Source of the DNA: UMGS1696 sp964634795 | GTDB taxonomy: Bacteria; Bacillota; Clostridia; Oscillospirales; CAG-272 | DNA length: 63,316 nt | Assembly: GCA_964634795.1 (NCBI GenBank) | Contig: CAZWLL010000005.1 | Location: forward strand, 1-63,316 | Direction of reading: 5' to 3' | Part shown: positions 26,720 to 35,217 of the stretch, piece after piece | Position numbering within the stretch: the stretch's first letter is position 1 | How the letters are laid out: the number at the start of each line of letters is the position of its first letter | Made by a program: the position numbers and the translations under genes | The notes under the pieces: model-generated | What the model saw: the letters and a program-made list of their open reading frames with translations, nothing else | The model's database searches: none | Told to the model about the DNA's origin: nothing

Positions 26720-27409
26720 ATGAAACTCGGAATAATCGCGGCAATGAAAATCGAAGCTGAAAATATTATAGCTTCAATGACGAATACAGAAACTAAAGAA
26801 TACAGCGGAATCACATATACATCGGGAAAAATCGGAGACAATGAGGTCGTATGCGCAGTGTGCGGAATCGGAAAGGTTTTCGCTGCCATGTGCGCGCAGG
26901 TAATGGCTGTCGAATATAAGCCCGAGTACATAGTCAATACGGGCGTTGCGGGTACTCTCACAAATAAGCTGTCCGTAGGTGATATAGCGATATCGACTGA
27001 CGCCGTACAATATGATATGGACACATCAGCTATCGGAGATCCTGTGGGATTGATATCCGGCATCAACATTATAAAGATACCGGCATCCATTGAGCTTGGT
27101 GGGAAGATAGCCGCAATTGCAGGTGAGTACGGCGTAAAGACCTATATGGGAACAATCGCCACAGGCGACAGATTTGTTGCTGATAAGAAAACAAAAACAG
27201 AACTTGTCGATACGTTCGACGGAATCGCGTGTGAAATGGAAGGCGCGGCTGTTGCACAGGTGTGCTATGTCAATAAAATTCCGTTTTGCGTAATTCGTGC
27301 GATATCCGACAGCGCGGACGGAGAAGCACATGAGGATTACCCGACTTTTGCCGCAAGGAGCGCAAAGGTATCATCCGCGATTACAACTAAGCTTGCGAAA
27401 ATTTTATAA
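26720..27409 (+). CDS. mtnN: 5'-methylthioadenosine/S-adenosylhomocysteine nucleosidase
   Basis: Cleaves the glycosidic bond of MTA and SAH, recycling adenine and methionine precursors. The start at 26720 is chosen for the GGAGAG site and family N-terminus MKLGIIAAMKIEAENI; an ATG at 26690 would add ten residues overlapping nadE. The catalytic Glu lies in CEMEGAAVAQ and the Asp in RAISDSADG. 229 aa is standard. It follows nadE closely and is probably co-transcribed. Confidence 0.95.
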   Translation: MKLGIIAAMKIEAENIIASMTNTETKEYSGITYTSGKIGDNEVVCAVCGIGKVFAAMCAQVMAVEYKPEYIVNTGVAGTLTNKLSVGDIAISTDAVQYDMDTSAIGDPVGLISGINIIKIPASIELGGKIAAIAGEYGVKTYMGTIATGDRFVADKKTKTELVDTFDGIACEMEGAAVAQVCYVNKIPFCVIRAISDSADGEAHEDYPTFAARSAKVSSAITTKLAKIL

Positions 27410-27455
27410 TCGAAATAAGAATTAAAATATAAGCTCTGGCAAAGGAGAATTTAAA

Positions 27456-29306
27456 ATGAAGAAATACCGGAATTTTACTACTGCCGAACTGAAGCCGAAA
27501 GGCTGGCTCAAACGTCAGCTTGAAATACAGGCGGCAGGTCTTTCGGGAAACCTTGACAAAATCTGGCCCGATGTACGTGACAGTAAGTGGATAGGCGGAA
27601 ATTGTGAAGGTTGGGAAAGAGTACCGTACTGGCTTGACGGATTTGTACCGCTCGCATATCTTCTTGATGACGATGATATGATATCGAGAGTTAAGAGATA
27701 TATTGACGGTATAATAGCAGGTCAATGTGATGACGGATGGCTCTGCCCGTGCTCTGTTGAAGAGAGAGCGGGATACGATATGTGGGCTCTCTTTCTTATC
27801 GATAAAGTACTTATGCTGTACTATGACTGCTCAAAGGATGAAAGAATACCGCAGGTAGTTTATAAATCTTTGAAGAATCTCGCACAGCACATTGCGGTAA
27901 ATCCTCTTAAATCATGGGGACAGACAAGATGGTTCGAGTGCCTTATTCCGATAATTGCCGTATATGAAATATATCCCGAGGAATGGCTTCTCGAGCTCGG
28001 ACGTGAGCTGAAAAAGCAGGGAACAGACTACAACGAAATAATCAAGAATCCCGCATACAAGCATCCTATTAATCAGTGGCTTTGGGATACACATGTTGTC
28101 AACATGGGAATGGCACTTAAGGAAGGCGCGCTTTCCTCTTTGTTCGAAAACGACGGATGTGATGACACAAATTCTGAGTCTCTTCTCGAGTATCTCTTTA
28201 AATATCACGGAACTGCTGTAGGCCATTTCACAGGTGACGAATGCCTGTCGGGAATTTCTCCCATACAGGGTACCGAGTGCTGCGGTGTGGTTGAGGCTAT
28301 GTATTCATATGAGGTTCTGTTCGGAATTACCGGAAGCGGTAAGTGGGCTGACAGACTCGAAACGCTTGCGTTTAACGCTCTTCCCGCAACTTTGACTCCC
28401 GATATGTGGGGACATCAATACTGCCAGCAGACAAATCAGATAGCGGTTGTAAGAACTCCCGATAACCATAGAATATACAGAACCAACAGCGGCGAATCAG
28501 GACTCTACGGACTTGAGCCGAACTTCGGCTGCTGTACTGCAAACTTTAACCAAGGCTTCCCGAAATTTGCTCTTTCAACTTTTGTAAAGGGAGAGAACGA
28601 AATTGCGGTTTGCGCAATTTCACCCGCAGCGGTTGAAACTGAAATTAACGGCAGCAAGGTTAATGTTGAATCCGATACATTGTACCCGTTCTCCGATACG
28701 GTAAATTATATTGTTACTGTTGACAAGGGAACAGAGTTTACTCTTACTCTTCGTGTTCCTTCATTCGCGTCATCAGCAAAAGTAGACGGTGAGGATGTAC
28801 AGGCAGGCTCTTCTGTTTCACTTACGAGAAAGTGGAGCGGAAAGAGTATCGTAACGCTTGAAATGAAGTTTGACGTTAAGTTCGAGCTTCGTCCGACAGG
28901 CATGTACAGCATTCGCAGAGGTCCGCTGGTATACGCGCTTAAGATCGGTGAAGAGAAAACAATGCTTGAATACGAAAGAAACGGCGTTGAAAGAAAGTAT
29001 CCGTATTGCGACTGGGAATACAGACCGACTACGGATTGGCAGTATGCATTTGCATCGGAAGATGTAAAATTCCACGAAGAAGGCAAAGTAGGAGAGTACA
29101 TTTTCGAGCCTGAAGATGCACCGACATGGCTTGAAGTACCTGTTTACAGTATCGACTGGGGTTACGAAGAAGGCCTCGGCTACACAGCGCGCCATGAGCC
29201 TCGTTCCATATGCCCTGTAGACAGACGTGTGAAAACAGTGAAATTTATCCCGTACGGCTCCACTAACTTAAGACTCACCGAACTCCCGTTCGTTGATCTC
29301 AGATAA
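27456..29306 (+). CDS. GH127-like beta-L-arabinofuranosidase (DUF1680 family)
   Basis: 616-aa alpha/alpha-barrel glycosidase with C-terminal beta domains. GH127 enzymes use a cysteine nucleophile held by zinc, and the ligand pattern E-x-C plus C-C is seen here as GTECCGVVEAMY (about 272-283) and NFGCCTANFNQGFPKF (about 357-372). No signal peptide is present, so it acts in the cytoplasm on imported arabino-oligosaccharides. The N-terminus (LKPKGWLKRQLEIQAAGLSG) is typical. Strong AAAGGAG site. It is paired with a Gfo/Idh oxidoreductase 39 nt downstream. GH146 or another DUF1680 subgroup is possible. Confidence 0.87.
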   Translation: MKKYRNFTTAELKPKGWLKRQLEIQAAGLSGNLDKIWPDVRDSKWIGGNCEGWERVPYWLDGFVPLAYLLDDDDMISRVKRYIDGIIAGQCDDGWLCPCSVEERAGYDMWALFLIDKVLMLYYDCSKDERIPQVVYKSLKNLAQHIAVNPLKSWGQTRWFECLIPIIAVYEIYPEEWLLELGRELKKQGTDYNEIIKNPAYKHPINQWLWDTHVVNMGMALKEGALSSLFENDGCDDTNSESLLEYLFKYHGTAVGHFTGDECLSGISPIQGTECCGVVEAMYSYEVLFGITGSGKWADRLETLAFNALPATLTPDMWGHQYCQQTNQIAVVRTPDNHRIYRTNSGESGLYGLEPNFGCCTANFNQGFPKFALSTFVKGENEIAVCAISPAAVETEINGSKVNVESDTLYPFSDTVNYIVTVDKGTEFTLTLRVPSFASSAKVDGEDVQAGSSVSLTRKWSGKSIVTLEMKFDVKFELRPTGMYSIRRGPLVYALKIGEEKTMLEYERNGVERKYPYCDWEYRPTTDWQYAFASEDVKFHEEGKVGEYIFEPEDAPTWLEVPVYSIDWGYEEGLGYTARHEPRSICPVDRRVKTVKFIPYGSTNLRLTELPFVDLR

Positions 29307-29345
29307 AGCAAAATCCAAAATTTTATTTAAAGAAAGGTAATTATT

Positions 29346-30419
29346 ATGGGACACAAACTCGGTATTATCGGCTTTGGCGGCATGGCTGAATATCACTACA
29401 ATACCGTCAAAAGAGAAGACATCGGAATTACGCCCGTTGCGGTATTCGATGTACGTGAAGAGAGACGTGAAAGAGCAGTATCTCTCGGAATGAAGGCTTA
29501 CGATAACGTTAATGATTTCCTTGCAGACGGCAGCTTTGACCTCGTTTTGGTTGCTACTTCCAATAACCATCATGCACGTTATGCATGCCTTGCAATGGAG
29601 CATGGCTACAATGTAGTTTGCGAAAAGCCTGCTGCAATGAATGCCGATGAGGTAAGACGCATGATCGCAACCTCTGAGGTAACCGGAAAGTTCTTTACAA
29701 TTCACCAGAACAGAAGATTTGACCGTGACTTCCGTATAATCAAGGATATCATCGAAAAAGGAACGATAGGCAAGCCCTACGATATCGAATCTCGTATCAT
29801 GAGCTTAAACGGAAGCGGATGCATGTACAACTGGAGAGGAATGAAGGACCACGGCGGCGGAATGCTTCCCGACTGGGGTGTTCATATGCTTGACCAGCTG
29901 CTTTGGCTCAACAATGACAAAAAGGTAGAGTCCGTTTACGCGTACATTCGCTCAATCGCATCTGCTGAAGTAGATGACTATTCAAAGCTTATTATCAGAT
30001 TTGAAGGCGGTCTTGTTGCTCAGATGGAAGTTGTTACATATTCACCTGTAGCTCTTCCCAGATGGGTTGTTGAAGGCGATAAGGGCGGAATTATCATGCA
30101 GAGCATGGATGACAATGCCGCTAAAATACGTACTATTGCCAAGGAACATCATTCTGTAATAGACGGTCCCGCATACAATGACAACGATTGGTATACACGT
30201 AAGCAGGATATCAGAACCATCGACGAGTTTACTGAAACCGAGCGCAATGCCGACGGACTCGACACAGACTGGGGTTCATACTATAAGAATATTAAGAACG
30301 TACTCGATGGCAAAGAAGAGCTTCTTGTTAAACCGAGAGAAGTACTGCGCTGCATAAAGGTAATAGACGCAGCATTCGAGTCAGCTAAATACAATAAGGT
30401 TGTTACAATAGAAGACTGA
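29346..30419 (+). CDS. Gfo/Idh/MocA family oxidoreductase
   Basis: 357-aa NAD(P)-dependent sugar or cyclitol dehydrogenase-like protein. The N-terminal Rossmann fold has GIIGFGGMAEYHY; the conserved EKPAAMN motif carries the likely catalytic Lys; the C-terminal domain has DWGVHMLDQLLWL with the conserved Asp and His. Placed right after the GH127-like gene, so it may act on an arabinose-related product, but the substrate is unknown. AAAGG precedes the ATG. A perfect palindromic terminator follows. Confidence 0.9.
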   Translation: MGHKLGIIGFGGMAEYHYNTVKREDIGITPVAVFDVREERRERAVSLGMKAYDNVNDFLADGSFDLVLVATSNNHHARYACLAMEHGYNVVCEKPAAMNADEVRRMIATSEVTGKFFTIHQNRRFDRDFRIIKDIIEKGTIGKPYDIESRIMSLNGSGCMYNWRGMKDHGGGMLPDWGVHMLDQLLWLNNDKKVESVYAYIRSIASAEVDDYSKLIIRFEGGLVAQMEVVTYSPVALPRWVVEGDKGGIIMQSMDDNAAKIRTIAKEHHSVIDGPAYNDNDWYTRKQDIRTIDEFTETERNADGLDTDWGSYYKNIKNVLDGKEELLVKPREVLRCIKVIDAAFESAKYNKVVTIED

Positions 30420-30451
30420 TTTGCGTCTCTCTGCGACTGACAGCACATAAC

Positions 30452-30487
30452 AAAAAGGCTTGTAATCATATGATTACAAGCCTTTTT
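30452..30487. terminator. Bidirectional terminator between convergent genes
   Basis: A 36-bp perfect palindrome centred at 30469/30470, with a GC-containing stem flanked by A-run and T-run. It serves the plus-strand oxidoreductase and the minus-strand LysR gene. Confidence 0.92.
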
Positions 30488-30495
30488 TCCTTTGG

Positions 30496-31422
30496 TTAAT
30501 TGTTGTTGAGATTTTTATGCTTTATTGCTTCTCCGAGAAGCTTTACATACCGCTGGGCGTCATCGGTTAAACCGATGTCAATGCGGTTAATAACAACTAT
30601 AGAGTATATGTCGGATGAATTCATTTTAACGGAAATAACTCCGCCTCCGTTGTTTAATTCGGATGACATTATTCCCGTACCTATCGTGTAGCTGTTTGTG
30701 CTGAGAAGCAGGTTCATCAGTGTTGCTCTGTCGTTGATTCTTATCTGTCGGCTGGCGTGATTATTTTCGGTAAGCTCTTCCGAGAATTCGATAGGGCCTG
30801 TTTCGCCCTGGTCATATGTTATATACGGATAGTCATGAAGATCATCGGCACTCAACTGTGTGCTTTTCGCGAGAGGGTGGTTTTTTCCGAGGAAAACATA
30901 CGGCGTGGTTTCGAGAAGCTCGTGAAATTCAAGACCGCTTCGCTTTAGATATCTTTCCATGTAAACACCGCCGGAAGCCTTTAGATAGGCGAGAATACCT
31001 ATATCAGAACGCATGTTGACTACATCTCCGATAACTTCCGCGGTTTTCGCTTCCTTAAGGGATAGGTTATAGTCGCCGTTAAAATCGCTCATGAATTTAA
31101 CAAATGCCTCAGCGGCGAAATCGTAATGCTGTGACGTAACGGCAAAGTTTCGCACGCTTTTTTTGTTGCCTGTGTCATACCTGTCGACAATTATTTCATA
31201 TTGAGAAATGAGCTGGCGAGCGTAACGAATGAATTCGGCTCCGTCGCGGGTTATTTTAACACCTTTATTTGAACGATCGAATATATGTACCCCGAATTCG
31301 TCCTCAAGCTCTTTGAGCGCTGAGGAGAGACTTGCCTGAGAAACACCGAGAACCTTTGCGGCTTCATTCATTGAACCGCATCTGGCAATTGCCAAAGTAT
31401 ATTTACACTGTTGTATTGTCAT
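30496..31422 (-). CDS. LysR family transcriptional regulator
   Basis: 308 aa. The start at 31422 (MTIQQCKYTLAIARCGSMNE) is chosen because the winged helix-turn-helix begins there and GGAG lies 8-10 nt upstream; the longer frame adds 19 residues without support. The HTH has NEAAKVLGVSQASLSSALKE. The rest is the two-lobed effector-binding domain. It converges on the Gfo/Idh gene and is not divergent from any obvious target; the next upstream gene is tRNA-Val. The ligand is unknown. Confidence 0.9.
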   Translation of the reverse strand: MTIQQCKYTLAIARCGSMNEAAKVLGVSQASLSSALKELEDEFGVHIFDRSNKGVKITRDGAEFIRYARQLISQYEIIVDRYDTGNKKSVRNFAVTSQHYDFAAEAFVKFMSDFNGDYNLSLKEAKTAEVIGDVVNMRSDIGILAYLKASGGVYMERYLKRSGLEFHELLETTPYVFLGKNHPLAKSTQLSADDLHDYPYITYDQGETGPIEFSEELTENNHASRQIRINDRATLMNLLLSTNSYTIGTGIMSSELNNGGGVISVKMNSSDIYSIVVINRIDIGLTDDAQRYVKLLGEAIKHKNLNNN

Positions 31423-31570
31423 TATACTGCTCCGTAAGGATATTATTATGTGATATCGAATGCATATATATAATACCACAAATGATGTCTTTTGTAAACA
31501 AAAACTTATACTGAGTTATAGATTTTTGTTGAACTGCGGAGTGTGAATTTAAATAATCGAATTGAAAGTG

Positions 31571-31602
31571 AAAGAAAAAACGTCTCATATCGAGACGTTT
31601 TT
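31571..31602 (-). terminator. Terminator of tRNA-Val
   Basis: AACGTCT and AGACGTT pair around a short loop, with A-run on the plus strand giving a U-run downstream of the minus-strand tRNA. Confidence 0.75.
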
Positions 31603-31603
31603 A

Positions 31604-31677
31604 TGGAGACAACAGGAATCGAACCAGTGACCCCTTGCATGTCAAGCAAGTACTCTAACCAGCTGAGCTATGCCTCC
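31604..31677 (-). tRNA. tRNA-Val (anticodon GAC)
   Basis: On the minus strand the acceptor GGAGGCA pairs with TGTCTCC (one G-U), the D arm has AGCTCAGCTGG, the anticodon stem CTTGC/GCAAG holds loop TTGACAT with GAC at 34-36, and the T arm has GGTTCGATTCC. 74 nt ending in discriminator A; CCA is not encoded. Confidence 0.93.
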
Positions 31678-31688
31678 GTGACATTGCT

Positions 31689-31717
31689 ATTATACCATAA
31701 GGTTAGCCTTAATGCAA
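31689..31717 (-). promoter_or_regulatory. Promoter of tRNA-Val
   Basis: Minus-strand TTGCAT, 17-nt spacer, TATAAT, ending 12 nt before the tRNA 5' end. Confidence 0.8.
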
Positions 31718-31778
31718 TAGTTATTTTTTATTATAACAAAATAAATGAGTGCTTAAGCTTATGTATCGCTTCATGGCA

Positions 31779-33047
31779 TCAGTAGATTTCGCTGTGATCC
31801 TTGAATCCGATGCGTGAAGAATTCAGCTTGAGATTCTGCAGGTAGGAAGCGCTGGTGATACTGTGATCACCATACTGTTCTCTTATTTTGTCGACGGTTT
31901 TTTCAAGAGCGAGCTGTTCGCTGTATGCATAAGATTCATCGAATAAGGTAAGCTGTTCGGGCTCATCTTCACGTGAAATGTATATTGCTCTTACGGTTAC
32001 ACTGCGAATCGGACATCTCCATATATGTTTTTCGCGGAATACTGTCATTGCACCGTGTGCTATATCCTTGGAGAGCTGTGTTTTATGTTCAAGCTTCATT
32101 TGATATTCGCGGGATGAAAGATCGTTTTCACGTATTCCGAGAACTACACCGCATGCCTTCAGTTGATTCTTTCGAAGCTTGTATCCTATTTCTTCCGAAA
32201 GCTCGATTATTACGTCAAAGACTTCTCTCTCGGTATCAAGATCGGAGGTAGTAGTTGTACCGTGCCCTATGGATTTTATCGGATATCGATCACTTTCGTT
32301 CATTACGGGGGAGCTTTCAAGTCCGTTAGCGTAAACCCATAAAACCTGCCCTTGTTTGCCGAGATACGTTTTCAGTCTATCGGGGTCACTTTGTGCAATG
32401 TCGCCTATAGTTCTGATTCCGCGCTCCCATAGCTTTTTATACGTGTTCATTCCAACACCGAGCATTTCATTAGCGGGTAAGTCCCAGATTTTTTCGCGGA
32501 AAGTCTGTCGAGGAATAACCGTTACGGCATCGGGCTTTTTCATATCGGAGCCGAGCTTGGCAAAGATTTTGTTAAATGATACTCCGGCGGATATTGTAAG
32601 ACCCGTTTCGCTTTTTACACTGTTTCTTATTTCATCGGCAATGTTTTCGCCGCTGCCGAATAGATATTCGCTTCCGCTGACATCGAGAAAGCATTCATCA
32701 ATTCCCATTGCTTCTACGAGATTTGTATACCGCTTGTAGATTTCTCTCACGCGTCTTGAATATTCGAGATATTTTTCATAGTGCGGTTCAAGTATAATCA
32801 GAGAAGGGCACTTGCCGACCGCGTTTGTCACGGGTTCACCTGTAGATATGCCATAAGATTTGGCGGGATAGTTCTTTGCGAGTACTATTCCATGCCTGTT
32901 TTCGGTAGAGCCGCCGACAATAACAGGTTTGTTTCGTAATTCCGAATGCTCGAGAAGTTCAACGGATACAAAATAGTTGTTTAAATCACAATGAAGAATT
33001 ACTCTGTCTTTTCGAGCTAAGTAATCACTGTATGAAGAAATGTTCAT
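31779..33047 (-). CDS. dinB: Y-family DNA polymerase (DinB/Pol IV-like)
   Basis: 422-aa translesion polymerase. The palm has VILHCDLNNYFVSVE with the first catalytic Asp, and EAMGIDECFLDVSG with the Asp-Glu pair. The little-finger domain follows, and QLTLF near residue 373 is a beta-clamp binding motif. It opens with a short extension before the palm (about 16 residues). The upstream region has a near-ideal promoter with a LexA-type operator in its spacer and a second operator downstream, so expression should be DNA-damage induced. Single-gene unit, minus strand. Confidence 0.93.
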   Translation of the reverse strand: MNISSYSDYLARKDRVILHCDLNNYFVSVELLEHSELRNKPVIVGGSTENRHGIVLAKNYPAKSYGISTGEPVTNAVGKCPSLIILEPHYEKYLEYSRRVREIYKRYTNLVEAMGIDECFLDVSGSEYLFGSGENIADEIRNSVKSETGLTISAGVSFNKIFAKLGSDMKKPDAVTVIPRQTFREKIWDLPANEMLGVGMNTYKKLWERGIRTIGDIAQSDPDRLKTYLGKQGQVLWVYANGLESSPVMNESDRYPIKSIGHGTTTTSDLDTEREVFDVIIELSEEIGYKLRKNQLKACGVVLGIRENDLSSREYQMKLEHKTQLSKDIAHGAMTVFREKHIWRCPIRSVTVRAIYISREDEPEQLTLFDESYAYSEQLALEKTVDKIREQYGDHSITSASYLQNLKLNSSRIGFKDHSEIY

Positions 33048-33085
33048 TTTAATCTGCTCCGGGAATATTCATTTTGATGGAAAGA

Positions 33086-33097
33086 AAACGCACGTTC
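33086..33097 (-). promoter_or_regulatory. LexA (SOS) box 2 of dinB
   Basis: Minus strand GAAC-GTGC-GTTT, matching the Gram-positive GAAC-N4-GTTY operator. It lies in the leader between promoter and start. Confidence 0.7.
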
Positions 33098-33111
33098 ATC
33101 AAACTGACTTT

Positions 33112-33140
33112 ATTATACATGAACGAAAGTTTGTTGTCAA
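33112..33140 (-). promoter_or_regulatory. dinB promoter with LexA box in the spacer
   Basis: Minus strand TTGACA (33135-33140), 17-nt spacer and TATAAT (33112-33117). The spacer contains a GAAC-N4-GTTT type operator (33121-33132, read on the plus strand), so LexA would directly block the polymerase. Confidence 0.85.
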
Positions 33141-33358
33141 TAGGAAATTTGCATTTTGGCGAGAACAAAAGCGCGAAAATATATTTATTTGTATTGCAGT
33201 CGGAAACTTATTTTTGAAAAGCAAAGAAACGATGTTTCTGCTTGAAAACAAAACAACATATCATGTAAAAAAGAATGTTTGAACATGATTTAATGTAGAG
33301 CGGCGAAATAAAGCGAGAATAAATTTGTCCGCGGCAATGTTTTTTCGCCGAAATACTA

Positions 33359-33387
33359 TTGACAATTTATATCTGTTGTGATATAAT
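33359..33387 (+). promoter_or_regulatory. Promoter of tRNA-Pro
   Basis: TTGACA (33359-33364), 17-nt spacer, TATAAT (33382-33387), 12 nt before the tRNA. The rest of the 351 bp between dinB and the tRNA (33048-33398) holds only the dinB control region; no gene is seen. Confidence 0.9.
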
Positions 33388-33398
33388 AGATAAGCAAT

Positions 33399-33472
33399 CG
33401 GGGTGTGGCTCAGTCCGGTAGAGTGCTTGGTTCGGGACCAAGAGGCCGCTGGTTCGAATCCAGTCACTCCGA
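33399..33472 (+). tRNA. tRNA-Pro (anticodon CGG)
   Basis: Acceptor CGGGGTG pairs with CACTCCG (one G-U). The D arm has GGCTCAGTCCGG, the anticodon stem CTTGG/CCAAG holds loop TTCGGGA with CGG, and the T arm is CTGGTTCGAATCCAG. 74 nt; CCA not encoded. Confidence 0.95.
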
Positions 33473-33480
33473 TGAAAAAA

Positions 33481-33513
33481 CTCTCGGTATATTCGCTATA
33501 TCGGGAGTTTTTT
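33481..33513 (+). terminator. Terminator of tRNA-Pro
   Basis: CTCTCGGTATA pairs with TATATCGGGAG (G-U wobbles) around a 5-nt loop and is followed by six T. Confidence 0.85.
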
Positions 33514-33528
33514 GTTGCTTTTTTGTAG

Positions 33529-33936
33529 ACTTATTGCTGCGGCACAAAAAAAGACCACGACTTTGGAGTCGAGGTCGTAAAGAAAGTGCCGAAAGCACTT
33601 GAATCACCTGTGGCAATTATTGCGTCCAAAACAAAGCCTGATTCAAGCATTGTTGCTATTATAGATTTGTCCGGTGGAGATAAGCCTTTATTTGCGGCTG
33701 TTGAAATAGACGGTTTCGGTAAACTGAATGGTGAACTGATTGACAGCAATGCAATCACAAGCATTCATGTTCGTAATAACAGATATCTTGCAGATATTCT
33801 TATCGAAATCAAGCAAAAACAGAGTGCGGAACTATATGATATCGTTAACATCACACCGAAAAAAATAACAGAGCATCAACATCTGCGGTTATGCCCTGCA
33901 ATTTTCAGATATAAAAAAAGGATACAGGACAAATAA
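33529..33936 (+). pseudogene. C-terminal fragment of a mobile-element polyvalent protein (MuF-C-like)
   Basis: The frame is open from 33529 (after a TAG at 33526) to 33936. From about 33553 it reads KDHDFGVEVVKKVPKALESP, then IDLSGG and NGELIDSNAITS. This resembles a C-terminal domain found at the end of very large phage or conjugative-element proteins in clostridia (MuF-C or large polyvalent protein associated domains); the identification is from memory of the pattern. There is no ribosome site or proper start: a GTG at 33586 would cut into the domain. The likely reading is a decayed remnant left next to the tRNA. It has its own downstream hairpin. Confidence 0.6.
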
Positions 33937-33953
33937 CGCTCTGTATCCTTTTA
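33916..33953. terminator. Hairpin between the fragment and the surface protein gene
   Basis: AAAAGGATACAG (about 33916-33927) and CTGTATCCTTTT (33941-33952) are reverse complements with A- and T-rich flanks. Probably a two-way terminator. Confidence 0.8.
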
Positions 33954-33987
33954 ATTTACTTAAATAAAATCAGCTGTTCAGCTTAAC

Positions 33988-34824
33988 TTAGTGCTTCTTA
34001 GCAACAGCGTAGCCTGCGAGAGATACAACAGCAGCAGCAGCGGCGATTATACCCATATCGAAGGTCTGAGGAGCGGATTCAACAACTGTTTCAACTGTTT
34101 CTTCAGCAACAACTGTTTCTTCAACTGTCTCAGCAACTGTTTCAGCTTCTTCAGCAACAGCTTCAGTTTCTTCTACAACAGCTTCAGTTTCTTCAACTAC
34201 AGCTTCTGTTTCTTCTGCAGCAGCTTCACCGGCTGTACCTGTCACAACGAGTTCGGACATCTGGAAGCATCCGGAGAGAGCACCTTCAGAGGTGAAGTAA
34301 ACGTAGGAAACGTTTTCAACGGGTGTAACAGCTGCAGCATAGTATGTGTAGTCTGTTTCTTCGAAGAATGTATCGTCGCCGTAAGCGATAGCAGTCCAGT
34401 TTTCTCCGTCGGAAGAAACGTAAATTGTCCATTCAAAAGGAGAACGGTTGTTGTACTGGGAGTTGTCGTTAGCGGTAGCCATGATGATACCGTCAACAGT
34501 TACGGGGCTATCGAACTTAGCGATAGACTGTGTCGGGAATTCGCCTGTGCAGAACTTTGTTGTTGTGTCGTTATCCCAGAGATTTTCCGGACCTTCATTG
34601 GAGTTGCCGTTGGAACCAACAACGAATGTAGGAACGAGAATGGGAGTCTTGCCGATAGAAGCAGCAGCTTCTTCAACTGTAGCGTAGCCTGCACCGGAGT
34701 TAGCGATGACGTCCATTGAAGGAGCGTCCATAACAGGGCATTCTGTGGGATCATCAGCATTTACCATTGCTGCGAGAGAAACGGTAACAAGTGCTGAAAG
34801 AAGGATTGAGAGAAACTTTTTCAT
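33988..34824 (-). CDS. Secreted discoidin-like surface protein with C-terminal anchor signal
   Basis: 278 aa. Signal peptide MKKFLSILLSALVTVSLAAM with cleavage near residue 23. Residues about 35-190 resemble an F5/8 type C (discoidin) sandwich: ENLWDNDTTTKFCTGEFP, then FEWTIYVSSDGENW. This is followed by a Glu/Val/Thr-rich spacer of ETEAVVE-type repeats (about 195-245). The C-terminus has APQTFD, a hydrophobic helix and KKH, which looks like a sortase signal with a non-LPXTG motif. A very strong promoter suggests high expression. Ligand unknown; carbohydrate binding is the usual role of the fold. Confidence 0.82.
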   Translation of the reverse strand: MKKFLSILLSALVTVSLAAMVNADDPTECPVMDAPSMDVIANSGAGYATVEEAAASIGKTPILVPTFVVGSNGNSNEGPENLWDNDTTTKFCTGEFPTQSIAKFDSPVTVDGIIMATANDNSQYNNRSPFEWTIYVSSDGENWTAIAYGDDTFFEETDYTYYAAAVTPVENVSYVYFTSEGALSGCFQMSELVVTGTAGEAAAEETEAVVEETEAVVEETEAVAEEAETVAETVEETVVAEETVETVVESAPQTFDMGIIAAAAAVVSLAGYAVAKKH

Positions 34825-35217
34825 ACTTTCTTACCTCATAAAAAATTTTTTAATAACAAGTACGGAGTATGCCCGTTTTGTTACGTCGGTAATTATATCA
34901 TAAATAATTATTTTTGTCAACTGAAAAAGTCAATATATATGAATCAAAAAATCACAATTATGAGTAAATGCATGATTAATGAACCGAGAGATTGCCGAAA
35001 TCATAAATATACATATAAATACAATGCTGTATCGGTATTGAGGCATTAAATATGAAAAATACGGTTTGTGAAATGCATACTACTGTATAAAAACAAAGCC
35101 GCATGACATCGGATATGTCAAAACAGCTTCGTTTTGCAAGATATTCAGTTTGCTTAAGCAAATGCATAAGCAAATGCTTAAACAGTGTTGCATAAGCAAA
35201 TGCTTAAGCAGTGTTGC
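34825..35217. other. Intergenic region, 393 bp
   Basis: Holds the promoter and leader of the surface protein gene on its left side and a palindromic tandem array at its right end. The middle (about 34921-35149) is AT-rich and I see no gene in it. Confidence 0.7.
34892..34920 (-). promoter_or_regulatory. Consensus promoter of the surface protein gene
   Basis: Minus strand TTGACA (34915-34920), exact 17-nt spacer and TATAAT (34892-34897); GAGGTAAG lies before the start codon. Confidence 0.9.

Noticed and set aside
31543..31785. ORF with TGIEPVTPCMSSK
   Set aside because: A translation of the tRNA-Val gene, a common annotation artefact.
33261..33602. ORFs with TGFEPAAS (minus) and GSGPRGRWFESSH (plus)
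   Set aside because: Both are translations of tRNA-Pro in either direction.
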